Assembly: GCA_945910005.1 (NCBI GenBank)
Contig: OX246744.1
Span: forward strand, 38,703,200 to 38,767,199
Source: Isoperla grammatica
Lineage: Eukaryota > Arthropoda > Insecta > Plecoptera > Perlodidae
Direction of reading: 5' to 3'
Length of the DNA stretch: 64,000 bases
Positions 43,894-57,245 of this stretch are shown piece by piece. The notes beneath the pieces are model-generated. The model saw nothing but the letters and a program-made list of their open reading frames with translations, had not been told where the DNA came from and did not search any database. Each line of letters opens with the position of its first letter. Position 1 is the stretch's first letter. A program made the translations under genes and the position numbers.

Positions 43894-45431
43894 GCACTGT
43901 GACGAGGTCCAACGCGTGTAGTAAGCAGTGTGAAGTAGCCCGGCGGGCACAGCGAGCAGTGTGACGAGGTCCAACGAGTGTAGTAAGCAGTGTGAAGTAG
44001 CCCGGCGTGCACAGCGAGCAGTGTGACGAGGTAAAACGCGTGTAGTAAGCAGTGTGAAGTAGCCCGGCGTGCACAGCGAGCAGTGTGACGAGGTACAACG
44101 CGTGTAGTAAGCAGTGTGAAGTAGCCCGGCGTGCACAGCGAGCAGTGTGACGAGGTACGACGAGTGTAGTAAGCAGTGTGAAGTAGCCCAGCGGGCACAG
44201 CGAGCAGTGTGACGAGGTCCAACGAGTGTAGTAAGCAGTGTGAAGCAGCCCGGCGTGCACAGCGAGCAGTGTGACGAGGTCCAACGCGTGTAGTAAGCAG
44301 TGTGAAGCAGCCCGGCGTGCACAGCGAGCAGTGTGACGAGGTCCAACGCGTGTAGTAAGCAGTGTGAAGTAGCCCGGCGTGCACAGCGAGCAGTGTGACG
44401 AGGTTCAACGCGTGTAGTAAGCAGTGTGAAGCAGCCCGGCGTGCACAGCGAGCAGTGTGACGAGGTCCAACGCGTGTAGTAAGCAGTGTGAAGCAGCCCG
44501 GCGTGCACAGCGAGCAGTGTGACGAGGTCCAACGCGTGTAGTAAGCAGTGTGAAGTAGCCCGGCGTGCACAGCGAGCAGTGTGACGAGGTCCAACGCGTG
44601 TAGTAAGCAGTGTGAAGCAGCCCGGCGTGCACAGCGAGCAGTGTGACGAGGTCCAACGCGTGTAGTAAGCAGTGTGAAGCAGCCCGGCGTGCACAGCGAG
44701 CAGTGTGACGAGGTACAACGCGTGTAGTAAGCAGTGTGAAGTAGCCCGGCGTGCACAGCGAGCAGTGTGACGAGGTACAACGCGTGTAGTAAGCAGTGTG
44801 AAGTAGCCCGGCGTGCACAGCGAGCAGTGTGACGAGGTTCAACGCGTGTAGTAAGCAGTGTGAAGCAGCCCGGCGTGCACAGCGAGCAGTGTGACGAGGT
44901 ACAACGCGTGTAGTAAGCAGTGTGAAGTAGCCCGGCGTGCACAGCGAGCAGTGTGACGAGGTACAACGCGTGTAGTAAGCAGTGTGAAGTAGCCCGGCGT
45001 GCACAGCGAGCAGTGTGACGAGGTTCAACGCGTGTAGTAAGCAGTGTGAAGCAGCCCGGCGTGCACAGCGAGCAGTGTGACGAGGTACAACGCGTGTAGT
45101 AAGCAGTGTGAAGTAGCCCGGCGTGCACAGCGAGCAGTGTGACGAGGTACAACGCGTGTAGTTAGCAGTGTGAAGTATCCCAGCGGGCACAGCGAGCAGT
45201 GTGACGAGGTTCAACGCGTGTAGTAAGCAGTGTGACGTAGCCCGGCGTGCACAGCGAGCAGTGTGACGAGGTACAACGCGTGTAGTTAGCAGTGTGAAGT
45301 AGCCCAGCGGGCACAGCGAGCAGTGTGACGAGGTTCAACGCGTGTAGTAAGCAGTGTGACGTAGCCCGGCGTGCACAGCGAGCAGTGTGACGAGGTCCAA
45401 CGCGTGTAGTAAGTTGTGTGAAGTAGCCTGG
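43894..45431 (-). repeat. 62-bp satellite, left block (about 25 monomers)
   Basis: The monomer begins (plus strand) GT(A/C)CAACGCGTGTAGTAAGC, continues with AGTGTGAAG(T/C)AGCCCGGCG and closes with GCACAGCGAGCAGTGTGACG plus AG. It is over 90% conserved. GTCCAACGCG and CAGCCCGGCG variants dominate this block. The minus strand has no stop codon in any frame, which gives long pseudo-ORFs. Confidence 0.95.
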
Positions 45432-46854
45432 CATTTATTTTATTTATTTATTTATTTATTTAATGTCTATCCTATTCAGTTATAAAAACTGATTTACAAA
45501 GGAGGACCTTAAATAAAACTAAGCTATGCCAACAATGAATAGTTATGAAATCATAAATAACAATAACAATAAAAACAGAACAAACTACTGAACTATATAA
45601 AAATATAATCAAGAACAAGAAAAAATAATTGAGAAATGAAATAAAATCAAATGATGTGGTAATTTAACATATTAAAAAATAAAAATAGAAGTATGCAAAT
45701 AAGAAAGAACATGAAGAAACAACAAAAAAAAAAATTGTGGGAAAAATTAATATATATATATTTATATATATAAAAGTGAAAAAGAAGAAAAGAAACAAAA
45801 AAAAAAGAAAAGAAAAAAGAAAAAAGAAAAAAGAAAAAAGAAAAAAAAGAAAAAAGGAAAAAGAAAAAAGAAAACAGAAAACAGAAAGAAGAAAAAAAAG
45901 AAGAAAAAACTGATTTGTTAACGGTCCCAGCTCAAACGAAATGAGGATTGCAAAACATCAGAAACTGCAATCTGGGAAAAATAAAATTTCACGTAAAAGC
46001 AACCCGGGAAACCGCATACGCCTTCTATCTTCACTTTGAATCTTGAAAGTCAGATGGTCTTGAAAATCTTGATCCGAAAACCATTTATAAGTAGAGATCA
46101 AACTGAATCAAGAGAATTCAGGAAACCGGATGTAGATTCCAGCAGACCAACAAACCAACCATCTAAAACAGATGAAAAACCACTTACAGTAGATCAATCT
46201 TAACTTAAACACGCCTAACTCTCTTCTTAAGAATTACAGATTCTATCCTATTCCTAAATTCTAGGAGCCGCAATCTCGCAAACTGGCTTCGAAGATCATG
46301 CGGAAGTGAATTCCAGAAGTGTACACCCCTGTACAAGAATGACCTGCGGAACGACTCGGAATTCATTATAGGAACCTGTAAAGTAAAAGTTAATATAGAA
46401 TCACGAGCACGCTCACGAAAATTAAACATAGTTGGCACAACATCTAAATACATACCTTTCAACACCTTAAAAGTATTTACCAGCACATGGAACTTCATTC
46501 GCTCACAAATTGTCAAAAAATTGTCCTGCAAGTCTTGGTGGAAAGGAACTTCATCAAATAAATGGTCTATTCTTCTCTGCAGCACAATATAATCTGCAGA
46601 TGGTCGAACAGCCCACACAACTAAACAATAATCAATTATAGAGTGAACATATGAATCAACAAGTAATCTCAGCATTCTCTCAGTCACAAATCTCTTCATT
46701 CTTACCATCATACCTATTGCTGAAGACACCCTAATACAAACATATTCATAGTGTCTTTTAAAAGTAAGACTACAGTCTAAATACACAACAAGATACTTAA
46801 ATTCAAACACTCTAGAAATAATGTTTCCATTACAATATAAATGTTACCATTACA
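45432..46854 (-). mobile_element. LINE fragment inserted in the satellite
   Basis: It begins (plus strand) with (ATTT)n, the complement of the LINE tail, and ends in RT C-terminal coding sequence. The satellite stops at CCTGGCAT on the left and resumes at AGCGAGCAG on the right. That is the same monomer with only four bases (GCAC) missing, so the insertion is precise within one repeat. A purine-rich (GAAAAA) tract (45780-45910) is in the 3' UTR. Confidence 0.85.
46205..46810 (-). pseudogene. LINE RT C-terminal domain (201 codons)
   Basis: The fragment starts FKYLVVYLDCSLTFKRHYEY, the segment just after the RT palm. It has a YVHSIIDYCLVVWA motif and ends with the FRRSFLYRGVHFWNSLPHDLR and LEFRNRI motifs found at LINE C-termini. 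The catalytic YADD part is absent because of 5' truncation. The frame is open but cannot be functional. Confidence 0.75.
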
Positions 46855-49800
46855 AGCGAGCAGTGTGACGAGGTACAACGCGTGTAGTTAGCAGTGTGAA
46901 GTAGCCCGGCGGGCACAGCGAACAGCGTGACGAGGTACAACGCGTGTAGTAAGCAGTGTGAAGTAGCCCGGCGTGCACAGCGAGCAGTGTGACGAGGTAC
47001 AACGCGTGTAGTTAGCAGTGTGAAGTAGCCTGGCATGCACAGCGAGCAGTGCAACGAGGTACAACGCGTGTAGTAAGCAGTGTGAAGTAGCCCGGCGTGC
47101 ACAGCGAGCAGTGTAACGAGGTACAACGCGTGTAGTAAGCAGTGTGAAGTAGCCTGGCATGCACAGCGAGCAGTGTGACGAGGTACAACGCGTGTAGTAA
47201 GCAGTGTGAAGTAGCCTGGCATGCACAGCGAGCAGTGTGACGAGGTACAACGCGTGTAGTAAGCAGTGTGAAGTAGCCTGGCATGCACAGCGAGCAGTGT
47301 GACGAGGTACAACGCGTGTAGTAAGCAGTGTGAAGTAGCCCGGCGTGCACAGCGAGCAGTGTAACAAGGTACAACGCGTGTAGTAAGCAGTGTGAAGTAG
47401 CCTGGCATGCACAGCGAGCAGTGTGACGAGGTACAACGCGTGTAGTAAGCAGTGTGAAGTAGCCCGGCGTGCACAGCGAGCAGTGTGACGAGGTACAACG
47501 CGTGTAGTAAGCAGTGTGAAGTAGCCCGGCGTGCACAGCGAGCAGTGTAACGAGGTACAACGCGTGTAGTAAGCAGTGTGAAGTAGCCTGGCATGCACAG
47601 CGAGCAGTGTGACGAGGTACAACGCGTGTAGTAAGCAGTGTGAAGTAGCCCGGCGTGCACAGCGAGCAGTGTAACGAGGTACAACGCGTGTAGTAAGCAG
47701 TGTGAAGTAGCCCGGCGTGCACAGCGAGCAGTGTAACGAGGTACAACGCGTGTAGTAAGCAGTGTGAAGTAGCCTGGCATGCACAGCGAGCAGTGTAACG
47801 AGGTACAACGCGTGTAGTAAGCAGTGTGAAGTAGCCCGGCGTGCACAGCGAGCAGTGTAACGAGGTACAACGCGTGTAGTAAGCAGTGTGAAGTAGCCTG
47901 GCATGCACAGCGAGCAGTGTGACGAGGTACAACGCGTGTAGTAAGCAGTGTGAAGTAGCCTGGCATGCACAGCGAGCAGTGTAACGAGGTACAACGCGTG
48001 AAGTAAGCAGTGTGAAGTAGCCCGGCGTGCACAGCGAGCAGTGTAACGAGGTACAACGCGTGTAGTAAGCAGTGTGAAGTAGCCCGGCGTGCACAGCGAG
48101 CAGTGTAACGAGGTACAACGCGTGTAGTAAGCAGTGTGAAGTAGCCCGGCGTGCGTAGCGAGCAGTGTAACGAGGTACAACGCGTGTAGTAAGCAGTGTG
48201 AAGTAGCCCGGCGTGCACAGCGAGCAGTGTAACGAGGTACAACGCGTGTAGTAAGCAGTGTGAAGTAGCCTGGCATGCACAGCGAGCAGTGTGACGAGGT
48301 ACAACGCGTGTAGTAAGCAGTGTGAAGTAGCCTGGCATGCACAGCGAGCAGTGTGACGAGGTACAACGCGTGTAGTAAGCAGTGTGAAGTAGCCCGGCGT
48401 GCACAGCGAGCAGTGTGACGAGGTACAACGCGTGTAGTAAGCAGTGTGAAGTAGCCCGGCGTGCACAGCGAGCAGTGTAACGAGGTACAACGCGTGTAGT
48501 AAGCAGTGTGAAGTAGCCCGGCGTGCACAGCGAGCAGTGTAACGAGGTACAACGCGTGTAGTAAGCAGTGTGAAGTAGCCCGGCGTGCACAGCGAGCAGT
48601 GGGACGAGGTACAACGCGTGTAGTAAGCAGTGTGAAGTAGCCTGGCATGCACAGCGAGCAGTGTAACGAGGTACAACGCGTGTAGTAAGCAGTGTGAAGT
48701 AGCCCGGCGTGCACAGCGAGCAGTGTAACGAGGTACAACGCGTGTAGTAAGCAGTGTGAAGTAGCCCGGCGTGCACAGCGAGCAGTGTAACGAGGTACAA
48801 CGCGTGTAGTAAGCAGTGTGAAGTAGCCCGGCGTGCACAGCGAGCAGTGTGACGAGGTACAACGCGTGTAGTAAGCAGTGTGAAGTAGCCCGGCGTGCAC
48901 AGCGAGCAGTGTGACGAGGTACAACGAGTGTAGTAAGCAGTATGAAGTAGCCCGGCGTGCACAGCGAGCAGTGTAACGAGGTACAACGCGTGTAGTAAGC
49001 AGTATGAAGTAGCCCGGCGTGCACAGCGAGCAGTGGGACGAGGTACAACGCGTGTAGTAAGCAGTATGAAGTAGCCCGGCGTGCACAGCGAGCAGTGTCA
49101 CGAGGTACAACGCGTGTAGTAAGCAGTATGAAGTAGCCCGGCGTGCACAGCGAGCAGTGTAACGAGGTACAACGCGTGTAGTAAGCAGTATGAAGTAGCC
49201 CGGCGTGCACAGCGAGCAGTGTAACGAGGTACAACGCGTGTAGTAAGCAGTATGAAGTAGCCCGGCGTGCACAGCGAGCAGTGGGACGAGGTACAACGCG
49301 TGTAGTTAGCAGTATGAAGTAGCCCGGCGTGCACAGCGAGCAGTGTAACGAGGTACAACGCGTGTAGTAAGCAGTATGAAGTAGCCCGGCGTGCACAGCG
49401 AGCAGTGTAACGAGGTACAACGCGTGTAGTAAGCAGTATGAAGTAGCCCGGCGTGCACAGCGAGCAGTGTAACGAGGTACAACGCGTGTAGTAAGCAGTA
49501 TGAAGTAGCCCGGCGTGCACAGCGAGCAGTGGGACGAGGTACAACGCGTGTAGTAAGCAGTATGAAGTAGCCCGGCGTGCACAGCGAGCAGTGTAACGAG
49601 GTACAACGCGTGTAGTAAGCAGTATGAAGTAGCCCGGCGTGCACAGCGAGCAGTGGGACGAGGTACAACGCGTGTAGTAAGCAGTATGAAGTAGCCCGGC
49701 GGGCACAGCGAGCAGTGGGACGAGGTACAACGCGTGTAGTAAGCAGTATGAAGTAGCCCGGCGGGCACAGCGAGCAATGTGACGAGGTACAACGAGTGTA

Positions 49801-52800
49801 GTAAGCAGTGTGAAGAAGCTCGGCGTGCACAGCGAGCAGTGTGACGAGGTACAACGCGTGTAGTAAGCAGTGTGAAGTAGCCCGGCGTGTACAGCGAGCA
49901 GTGTGACGAGGTACAACGAGTGTAGTTAGCAGTGTGAAGTAGCCCGGCGTGCACAGCGAGCAGTGTGACGAGGTACAACGAGTGTAGTAAGCAGTGTGAA
50001 GAAGCTCGGCGTGCACAGCGAGCAGTGTGACGAGGTACAACGAGTGTAGTAAGCAGTGTGAAGTAGCCCGGCGTGCACAGCGAGCAGTGTGACGAGGTAC
50101 AACGAGTGTAGTAAGCAGTGTGAAGAAGCTCGGCGTGCACAGCGAGCAGTATGACGAGGTACAACGAGTGTAGTAAGCAGTGTGAAGAAGCTCGGCGTGC
50201 ACAGCGAGCAGTGTGACGAGGTACAACGAGTGTAGTAAGCAGTGTGAAGTAGCCCGGCGGGCACAGCAAGCAATGTGACGAGGTACAACGAGTGTAGTAA
50301 GCAGTGTGAAGAAGCTCGGCGTGCACAGCGAGCAGTGGGACGAGGTCCAACGCGTGTAGTAAGCAGTGTGAAGAAGCTCGGCGTGCACAGCGAGCAGTGG
50401 GACGAGGTCCAACGCGTGTAGTAAGCAGTGTGAAGAAGCTCGGCGTGCACAGCGAGCAGTGGGACGAGGTCCAACGCGTGTAGTAAGCAGTGTGAAGAAG
50501 CTCGGCGTGCACAGCGAGCAGTGGGACGAGGTCCAACGCGTGTAGTAAGCAGTGTGAAGAAGCTCGGCGTGCACAGCGAGCAGTGTGACGAGGTCCAACG
50601 CGTGTAGTAAGCAGTGTGAAGAAGCCCGGCGTGCACAGCGAGCAATGTGACGAGGTACAACGAGTGTAGTAAGCAGTGTGAAGAAGCTCGGCGTGCACAG
50701 CGAGCAATGTGACGAGGTACAACGAGTGTAGTAAGCAGTGTGAAGAAGCTCGGCGTGCACAGCGAGCAATGTGACGAGGTACAACGAGTGTAGTAAGCAG
50801 TGTGAAGTAGCCCGGCGTGCACAGCGAGCAGTGTGACGAGGTACAACGCGTGTAGTAAGCAGTGTGAAGAAGCTCGGCGTGCACAGCGAGCAATGTGACG
50901 AGGTACAACGAGTGTAGTAAGCAGTGTGAAGAAGCTCGGCGTGCACAGCGAGCAATGTGACGAGGTACAACGAGTGTAGTAAGCAGTGTGAAGCAGCCCG
51001 GCGTGCACAGCGAGCAGTGTGACGAGGTACAACGAGTGTAGTAAGCAGTGTGAAGTAGCCCGGCGTGCACAGCGAGCAGTGTGACGAGGTACAACGCGTG
51101 TAGTAAGCAGTGTGAAGAAGCTCGGCGTGCACAGCGAGCAGTGGGACGAGGTCCAACGCGTGTAGTAAGCAGTGTGAAGAAGCTCGGCGTGCACAGTGAG
51201 CAATGTGACGAGGTACAACGAGTGTAGTAAGCAGTGTGAAGAAGCTCGGCGTGCACAGCGAGCAATGTGACGAGGTACAACGAGTGAAGTAAGCAGTGTG
51301 AAGTAGCCCGGCGTGCACAGCGAGCAGTGTGACGAGGTACAACGCGTGTAGTAAGCAGTGTGAAGAAGCTCGGCGTGCACAGCGAGCAATGTGACGAGGT
51401 ACAACGAGTGTAGTAAGCAGTGTGAAGAAGCTCGGCGTGCACAGCGAGCAATGTGACGAGGTACAACGAGTGTAGTAAGCAGTGTGAAGTAGCCCGGCGT
51501 GCACAGCGAGCAGTGTGACGAGGTACAACGAGTGTAGTAAGCAGTGTGAAGAAGCTGGGCGTGCACAGCGAGCAGTGTGACGAGGTACAACGAGTGTAGT
51601 AAGCAGTGTGAAGTAGCCCGGCGTGCACAGCGAGCAATGTGTCGAGGTACAACGAGTGTAGTAAGCAGTGTGAAGTAGCCCGGCGTGCACAGCGAGCAGT
51701 GTGACGAGGTACAACGAGTGTAGTAAGCAGTGTGAAGTAGCCCGGCGTGCACAGCGAGCAGTGTGACGAGGTACAACGCGTGTAGTAAGCAGTGTGAAGT
51801 AGCCCGGCGTGCACAGCGAGCAGTGTGACGAGGTACAACGAGTGTAGTTAGCAGTGTGAAGTAGCCCGGCGTGCACAGCGAGCAGTGTGACGAGGTACAA
51901 CGAGTGTATTTAGCAGTGTGAAGTAGCCCGGCGTGCACAGCGAGCAGTGTGACGAGGTACAACGCGTGTAGTAAGCAGTGTGAAGTAGCCCGGCGTGCAC
52001 AGCGAGCAATGTGACGAGGTACAACGAGTGTAGTAAGCAGTGTGAAGTAGCCCGGCGTGCACAGCGAGCAGTGTGACGAGGTACAACGCGTGTAGTAAGC
52101 AGTGTGAAGTAGCCCGGCGTGTACAGCGAGCAGTGTGACGAGGTACAACGAGTGTAGTTAGCAGTGTGAAGTAGCCCGGCGTGCACAGCGAGCAGTGTGA
52201 CGAGGTCCAACGCGTGTAGTAAGCAGTGTGAAGCAGCCCGGCGTGCACAGCGAGCAGTGTGACGAGGTACAACGAGTGAAGTTAGCAGGGTGAAGTAGCC
52301 CGGCGTGCACAGCGAGCAGTGTGACGAGGTACAACGAGTGTAGTTAGCAGGGTGAAGTAGCCCGGCGTGCACAGCGAGCAGTGTGACGAGGTACAACGAG
52401 TGTAGTTAGCAGGGTGAAGTGCCCCAGCGTGCACAGCGAGCAGTGTGACGAGGTCCAACGAGTGTAGTTAGCAGGGTGAAGCAGCCCGGCGTGCACAGCG
52501 AGCAGTGTGACGAGGTACAACGAGTGTAGTTAGCAGGGTGAAGTGCCCCAGCGTGCACAGCGAGCAGTGTGACGAGGTCCAACGAGTGTAGTTAGCAGGG
52601 TGAAGTAGCCCGGCGTGCACAGCGAGCAGTGTGACGAGGTACAACGAGTGTAGTTAGCAGGGTGAAGTGCCCCAGCGTGCACAGCGAGCAGTGTGACGAG
52701 GTACAACGAGTGTAGTTAGCAGGGTGAAGCAGCCCGGCGTGCACAGCGAGCAGTGTGACGAGGTACAACGAGTGTAGTTAGCAGGGTGAAGCAGACAAGC

Positions 52801-55800
52801 GTGCACAGCGAGCAGTGTGACGAGGTCCAACGCGTGTAGTAAGCAGTGTGAAGTAGCCCGGCGTGCACAGCGAGCAGTGTGACGAGGTACAACGAGTGTA
52901 GTTAGCAGGGTGAAGTAGCCCGGCGTGCACAGCGAGCAGTGTGACGAGGTACAACGAGTGTAGTAAGCAGGGTGAAGTGCCCCAGCGTGCACAGCGAGCA
53001 GTGTGACGAGGTACAACGAGTGTAGTAAGCAGGGTGAAGCAGACAAGCGTGCACAGCGAGCAGTGTGACGAGGTTCAACGCGTGTAGTAAGCAGTGTGAA
53101 GTAGCCCGGCGTGCACAGCGAGCAGTGTGACGAGGTACAACGAGTGTAGTTAGCAGGGTGAAGTAGCCCGGCGTGCACAGCGAGCAGTGTGACGAGGTAC
53201 AACGAGTGTTGTTAGCAGGGTGAAGTAGCCCGGCGTGCACAGCGAGCAGTGTGACGAGGTACAACGAGTGTAGTTAGCAGGGTGAAGTAGCCCGGCGTGC
53301 ACAGCGAGCAGTGTGACGAGGTACAACGAGTGTAGTTAGCAGGGTGAAGTAGCCCGGCGTGCACAGCGAGCAGTGTGACGAGGTACAACGAGTGTAGTAA
53401 GCAGGGTGAAGCAGACAAGCGTGCACAGCGAGCAGTGTGACGAGGTCCAACGCGTGTAGTAAGCAGTGTCAAGTAGCCCGGCGTGCACAGCGAGCAGTGT
53501 GACGAGGTACAACGAGTGTAGTTAGCAGGGTGAAGTGCCCCAGCGTGCACAGCGAGCAGTGTGACGAGGTACAACGAGTGTAGTAAGCAGTGTGAAGAAG
53601 CTCGGCGTGCACAGCGAGCAGTGTGACGAGGTACAACGAGTGTAGTAAGCAGTGTGAAGTAGCCCGGCGGGCACAGCAAGCAATGTGACGAGGTACAACG
53701 AGTGTAGTAAGCAGTGTGAAGAAGCTCGGCGTGCACAGCGAGCAGTGGGACGAGGTCCAACGCGTGTAGTAAGCAGTGTGAAGAAGCTCGGCGTGCACAG
53801 CGAGCAGTGGGACGAGGTCCAACGCGTGTAGTAAGCAGTGTGAAGAAGCTCGGCGTGCACAGCGAGCAGTGGGACGAGGTCCAACGCGTGTAGTAAGCAG
53901 TGTGAAGAAGCTCGGCGTGCACAGCGAGCAATGTGACGAGGTACAACGAGTGTAGTAAGAAGTGTGAAGAAGCTCGGCGTGCACAGCGAGCAATGTGACG
54001 AGGTACAACGAGTGTAGTAAGCAGTGTGAAGAAGCTCGGCGTGCACAGCGAGCAATGTGACGAGGTACAACGAGTGTAGTAAGCAGTGTGAAGTAGCCCG
54101 GCGTGCACAGCGAGCAGTGTGACGAGGTACAACGCGTGTAGTAAGCAGTGTGAAAAAGCTCGGCGTGCACAGCGAGCAATGTGACGAGGTACAACGAGTG
54201 TAGTAAGCAGTGTGAAGAAGCTCGGCGTGCACAGCGAGCAATGTGACGAGGTACAACGAGTGTAGTAAGCAGTGTGAAGCAGCCCGGCGTGCACAGCGAG
54301 CAGTGTGACGAGGTACAACGAGTGTAGTAAGCAGTGTGAAGTAGCCCGGCGTGCACAGCGAGCAGTGTGACGAGGTACAACGCGTGTAGTAAGCAGTGTG
54401 AAGAAGCTCGGCGTGCACAGCGAGCAGTGGGACGAGGTCCAACGCGTGTAGTAAGCAGTGTGAAGAAGCTCGGCGTGCACAGCGAGCAATGTGACGAGGT
54501 ACAACGAGTGTAGTAAGCAGTGTGAAGTAGCCCGGCGTGCACAGCGAGCAGTGTGACGAGGTACAACGCGTGTAGTAAGCAGTGTGAAGAAGCTCGGCGT
54601 GCACAGCGAGCAATGTGACGAGGTACAACGAGTGTAGTAAGCAGTGTGAAGAAGCTCGGCGTGCACAGCGAGCAATGTGACGAGGTACAACGAGTGTAGT
54701 AAGCAGTGTGAAGTAGCCCGGCGTGCACAGCGAGCAGTGTGACGAGGTACAACGAGTGTAGTAAGCAGTGTGAAGAAGCTCGGCGTGCACAGCGAGCAGT
54801 GTGACGAGGTACAACGAGTGTAGTAAGCAGTGTGAAGTAGCCCGGCGTGCACAGCGAGCAATGTGTCGAGGTACAACGAGTGTAGTAAGCAGTGTGAAGT
54901 AGCCCGGCGTGCACAGCGAGCAGTGTGACGAGGTACAACGAGTGTAGTAAGCAGTGTGAAGTAGCCCGGCGTGCACAGCGAGCAGTGTGACGAGGTACAA
55001 CGCGTGTAGTAAGCAGTGTGAAGTAGCCCGGCGTGCACAGCGAGCAGTGTGACGAGGTACAACGAGTGTAGTTAGCAGTGTGAAGTAGCCCGGCGTGCAC
55101 AGCGAGCAGTGTGACGAGGTACAACGAGTGTAGTTAGCAGTGTGAAGTAGCCCGGCGTGCACAGCGAGCAGTGTGACGAGGTACAACGCGTGTAGTAAGC
55201 AGTGTGAAGTAGCCCGGCGTGCACAGCGAGCAATGTGACGAGGTACAACGAGTGTAGTAAGCAGTGTGAAGTAGCCCGGCGTGCACAGCGAGCAGTGTGA
55301 CGAGGTACAACGCGTGTAGTAAGCAGTGTGAAGTAGCCCGGCGTGTACAGCGAGCAGTGTGACGAGGTACAACGAGTGTAGTTAGCAGTGTGAAGTAGCC
55401 CGGCGTGCACAGCGAGCAGTGTGACGAGATCCAACGAGTGTAGTAAGCAGTGTGAAGTAGCCCGGCGTGCACAGCGAGCAGTGTGACGAGGTCCAACGCG
55501 TGTAGTAAGCAGTGTGAAGCAGCCCGGCGTGCACAGCGAGCAGTGTGACGAGGTACAACGAGTGAAGTTAGCAGGGTGAAGTAGCCCGGCGTGCACAGCG
55601 AGCAGTGTGACGAGGTACAACGAGTGTAGTTAGCAGGGTGAAGTAGCCCGGCGTGCACAGCGAGCAGTGTGACGAGGTACAACGAGTGTAGTTAGCAGGG
55701 TGAAGTGCCCCAGCGTGCACAGCGAGCCGTGTGACGAGGTACAACGAGTGTAGTTAGCAGGGTGAAGTGCCCCAGCGTGCACAGCGAGCAGTGTGACGAG

Positions 55801-57243
55801 GTACAACGAGTGTAGTTAGCAGGGTGAAGCAGCCCGGCGTGCACAGCGAGCAGTGTGACGAGGTACAACGAGTGTAGTTAGCAGGGTGAAGCAGACAAGC
55901 GTGCACAGCGAGCAGTGTGACGAGGTCCAACGCGTGTAGTAAGCAGTGTGAAGTAGCCCGGCGTGCACAGCGAGCAGTGTGACGAGGTACAACGCGTGTA
56001 GTAAGCAGTGTGAAGAAGCTCGGCGTGCACAGCGAGCAATGTGACGAGGTACAACGAGTGTAGTAAGCAGTGTGAAGAAGCTCGGCGTGCACAGCGAGCA
56101 ATGTGACGAGGTACAACGAGTGTAGTAAGCAGTGTGAAGCAGCCCGGCGTGCACAGCGAGCAGTGTGACGAGGTACAACGAGTGTAGTAAGCAGTGTGAA
56201 GTAGCCCGGCGTGCACAGCGAGCAGTGTGACGAGGTACAACGCGTGTAGTAAGCAGTGTGAAGAAGCTCGGCGTGCACAGCGAGCAGTGGGACGAGGTCC
56301 AACGCGTGTAGTAAGCATTGTGAAGCAGACTGGCGTGCACAGCGAGAAGTGTGACGAAGACAACGCGTGTAGTAAGCAGTGTGAAGTAGCCCGGCGTGCA
56401 CAGCGAGCAGACTGACGAGGTTTAACGCGTGCAGTAAGCAGTGTGAAGCATTCCGGCGTGCACAGCGAGAAGTGTGACGAAGACAACGCGTGTAGTAAGC
56501 AGTGTGAAGTAGCCCGGCGTGCACAGCGAGCAGAGTGACGAGGTTTAACGCGTGCAGTAAGCAGTGTGAAGTAGCCCGGCGTGTACAGCGAGCAGTGTGA
56601 CGAGGTCCAACGCGTGTAGTAAGCAGTGTGAAGCATTCCGGCGTGCACAGCGAGAAGTGTGACGAAGACAACGCGTGTAGTAAGCAGTGTGAAGTAGCTC
56701 GGCGTGCACAGCGAGCAGAGTGACGAGGTTTAACGCGTGCAGTAAGCAGTGTGAAGTAGCCCGGCGTGCACAGCGAGCAGTGTGACGAGGTTCAACGCGT
56801 GTAGTAAGCAGTGTGAAGCATTCCGGCGTGCACAGCGAGAAGTGTGACGAAGACAACGCGTGTAGTAAGCAGTGTGAAGCATTCCGGCGTGCACAGCGAG
56901 AAGTGTGACGAAGACAACGCGTGTAGTAAGCAGTGTGAAGCAGCCCGGCGGGCACAGCGAGCAGTGTGACGAGGTCCAACGCGTGTAGTAAGCAGTGTGA
57001 AGCAGACTGGCGTGCACAGCGAGAAGTGTGACGAGGTCCAACGCGTGTAGTAAGCATTGTGAAGCAGACTGGCGTGCACAGCGAGAAGTGTGACGAAGAC
57101 AACGCGTGTAGTAAGCAGTGTGAAGTAGCCCGGCGTGCACAGCGAGCAGTGTGACGAGGTACAACGCTTGTAGTATGCAGTGTGAAGTAGCCCGGTGTTC
57201 ACAGCGGGCAGTGTGACGAGGCCTAACGAATGTATTAAGCAGT
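46855..57243 (-). repeat. 62-bp satellite, main block (about 168 monomers)
   Basis: Variant domains can be read along the array. About 46.9-49.8 kb has GCCTGGCATGC and GTAACGAGG forms. About 49.8-52.2 kb has AAGCTCGGCG. About 52.2-53.5 kb has TTAGCAGGGTGAAG with CCCCAGCG or AGACAAGCG. About 53.6-55.7 kb repeats the 50-52.4 kb pattern. About 56.3-57.2 kb has ATTCCGGCG and GACGAAGACAACG. The 1608-codon minus-strand frame (47012-51838) is a consequence of the stop-free monomer and is not a gene. Confidence 0.95.
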
Positions 57244-57245
57244 GA

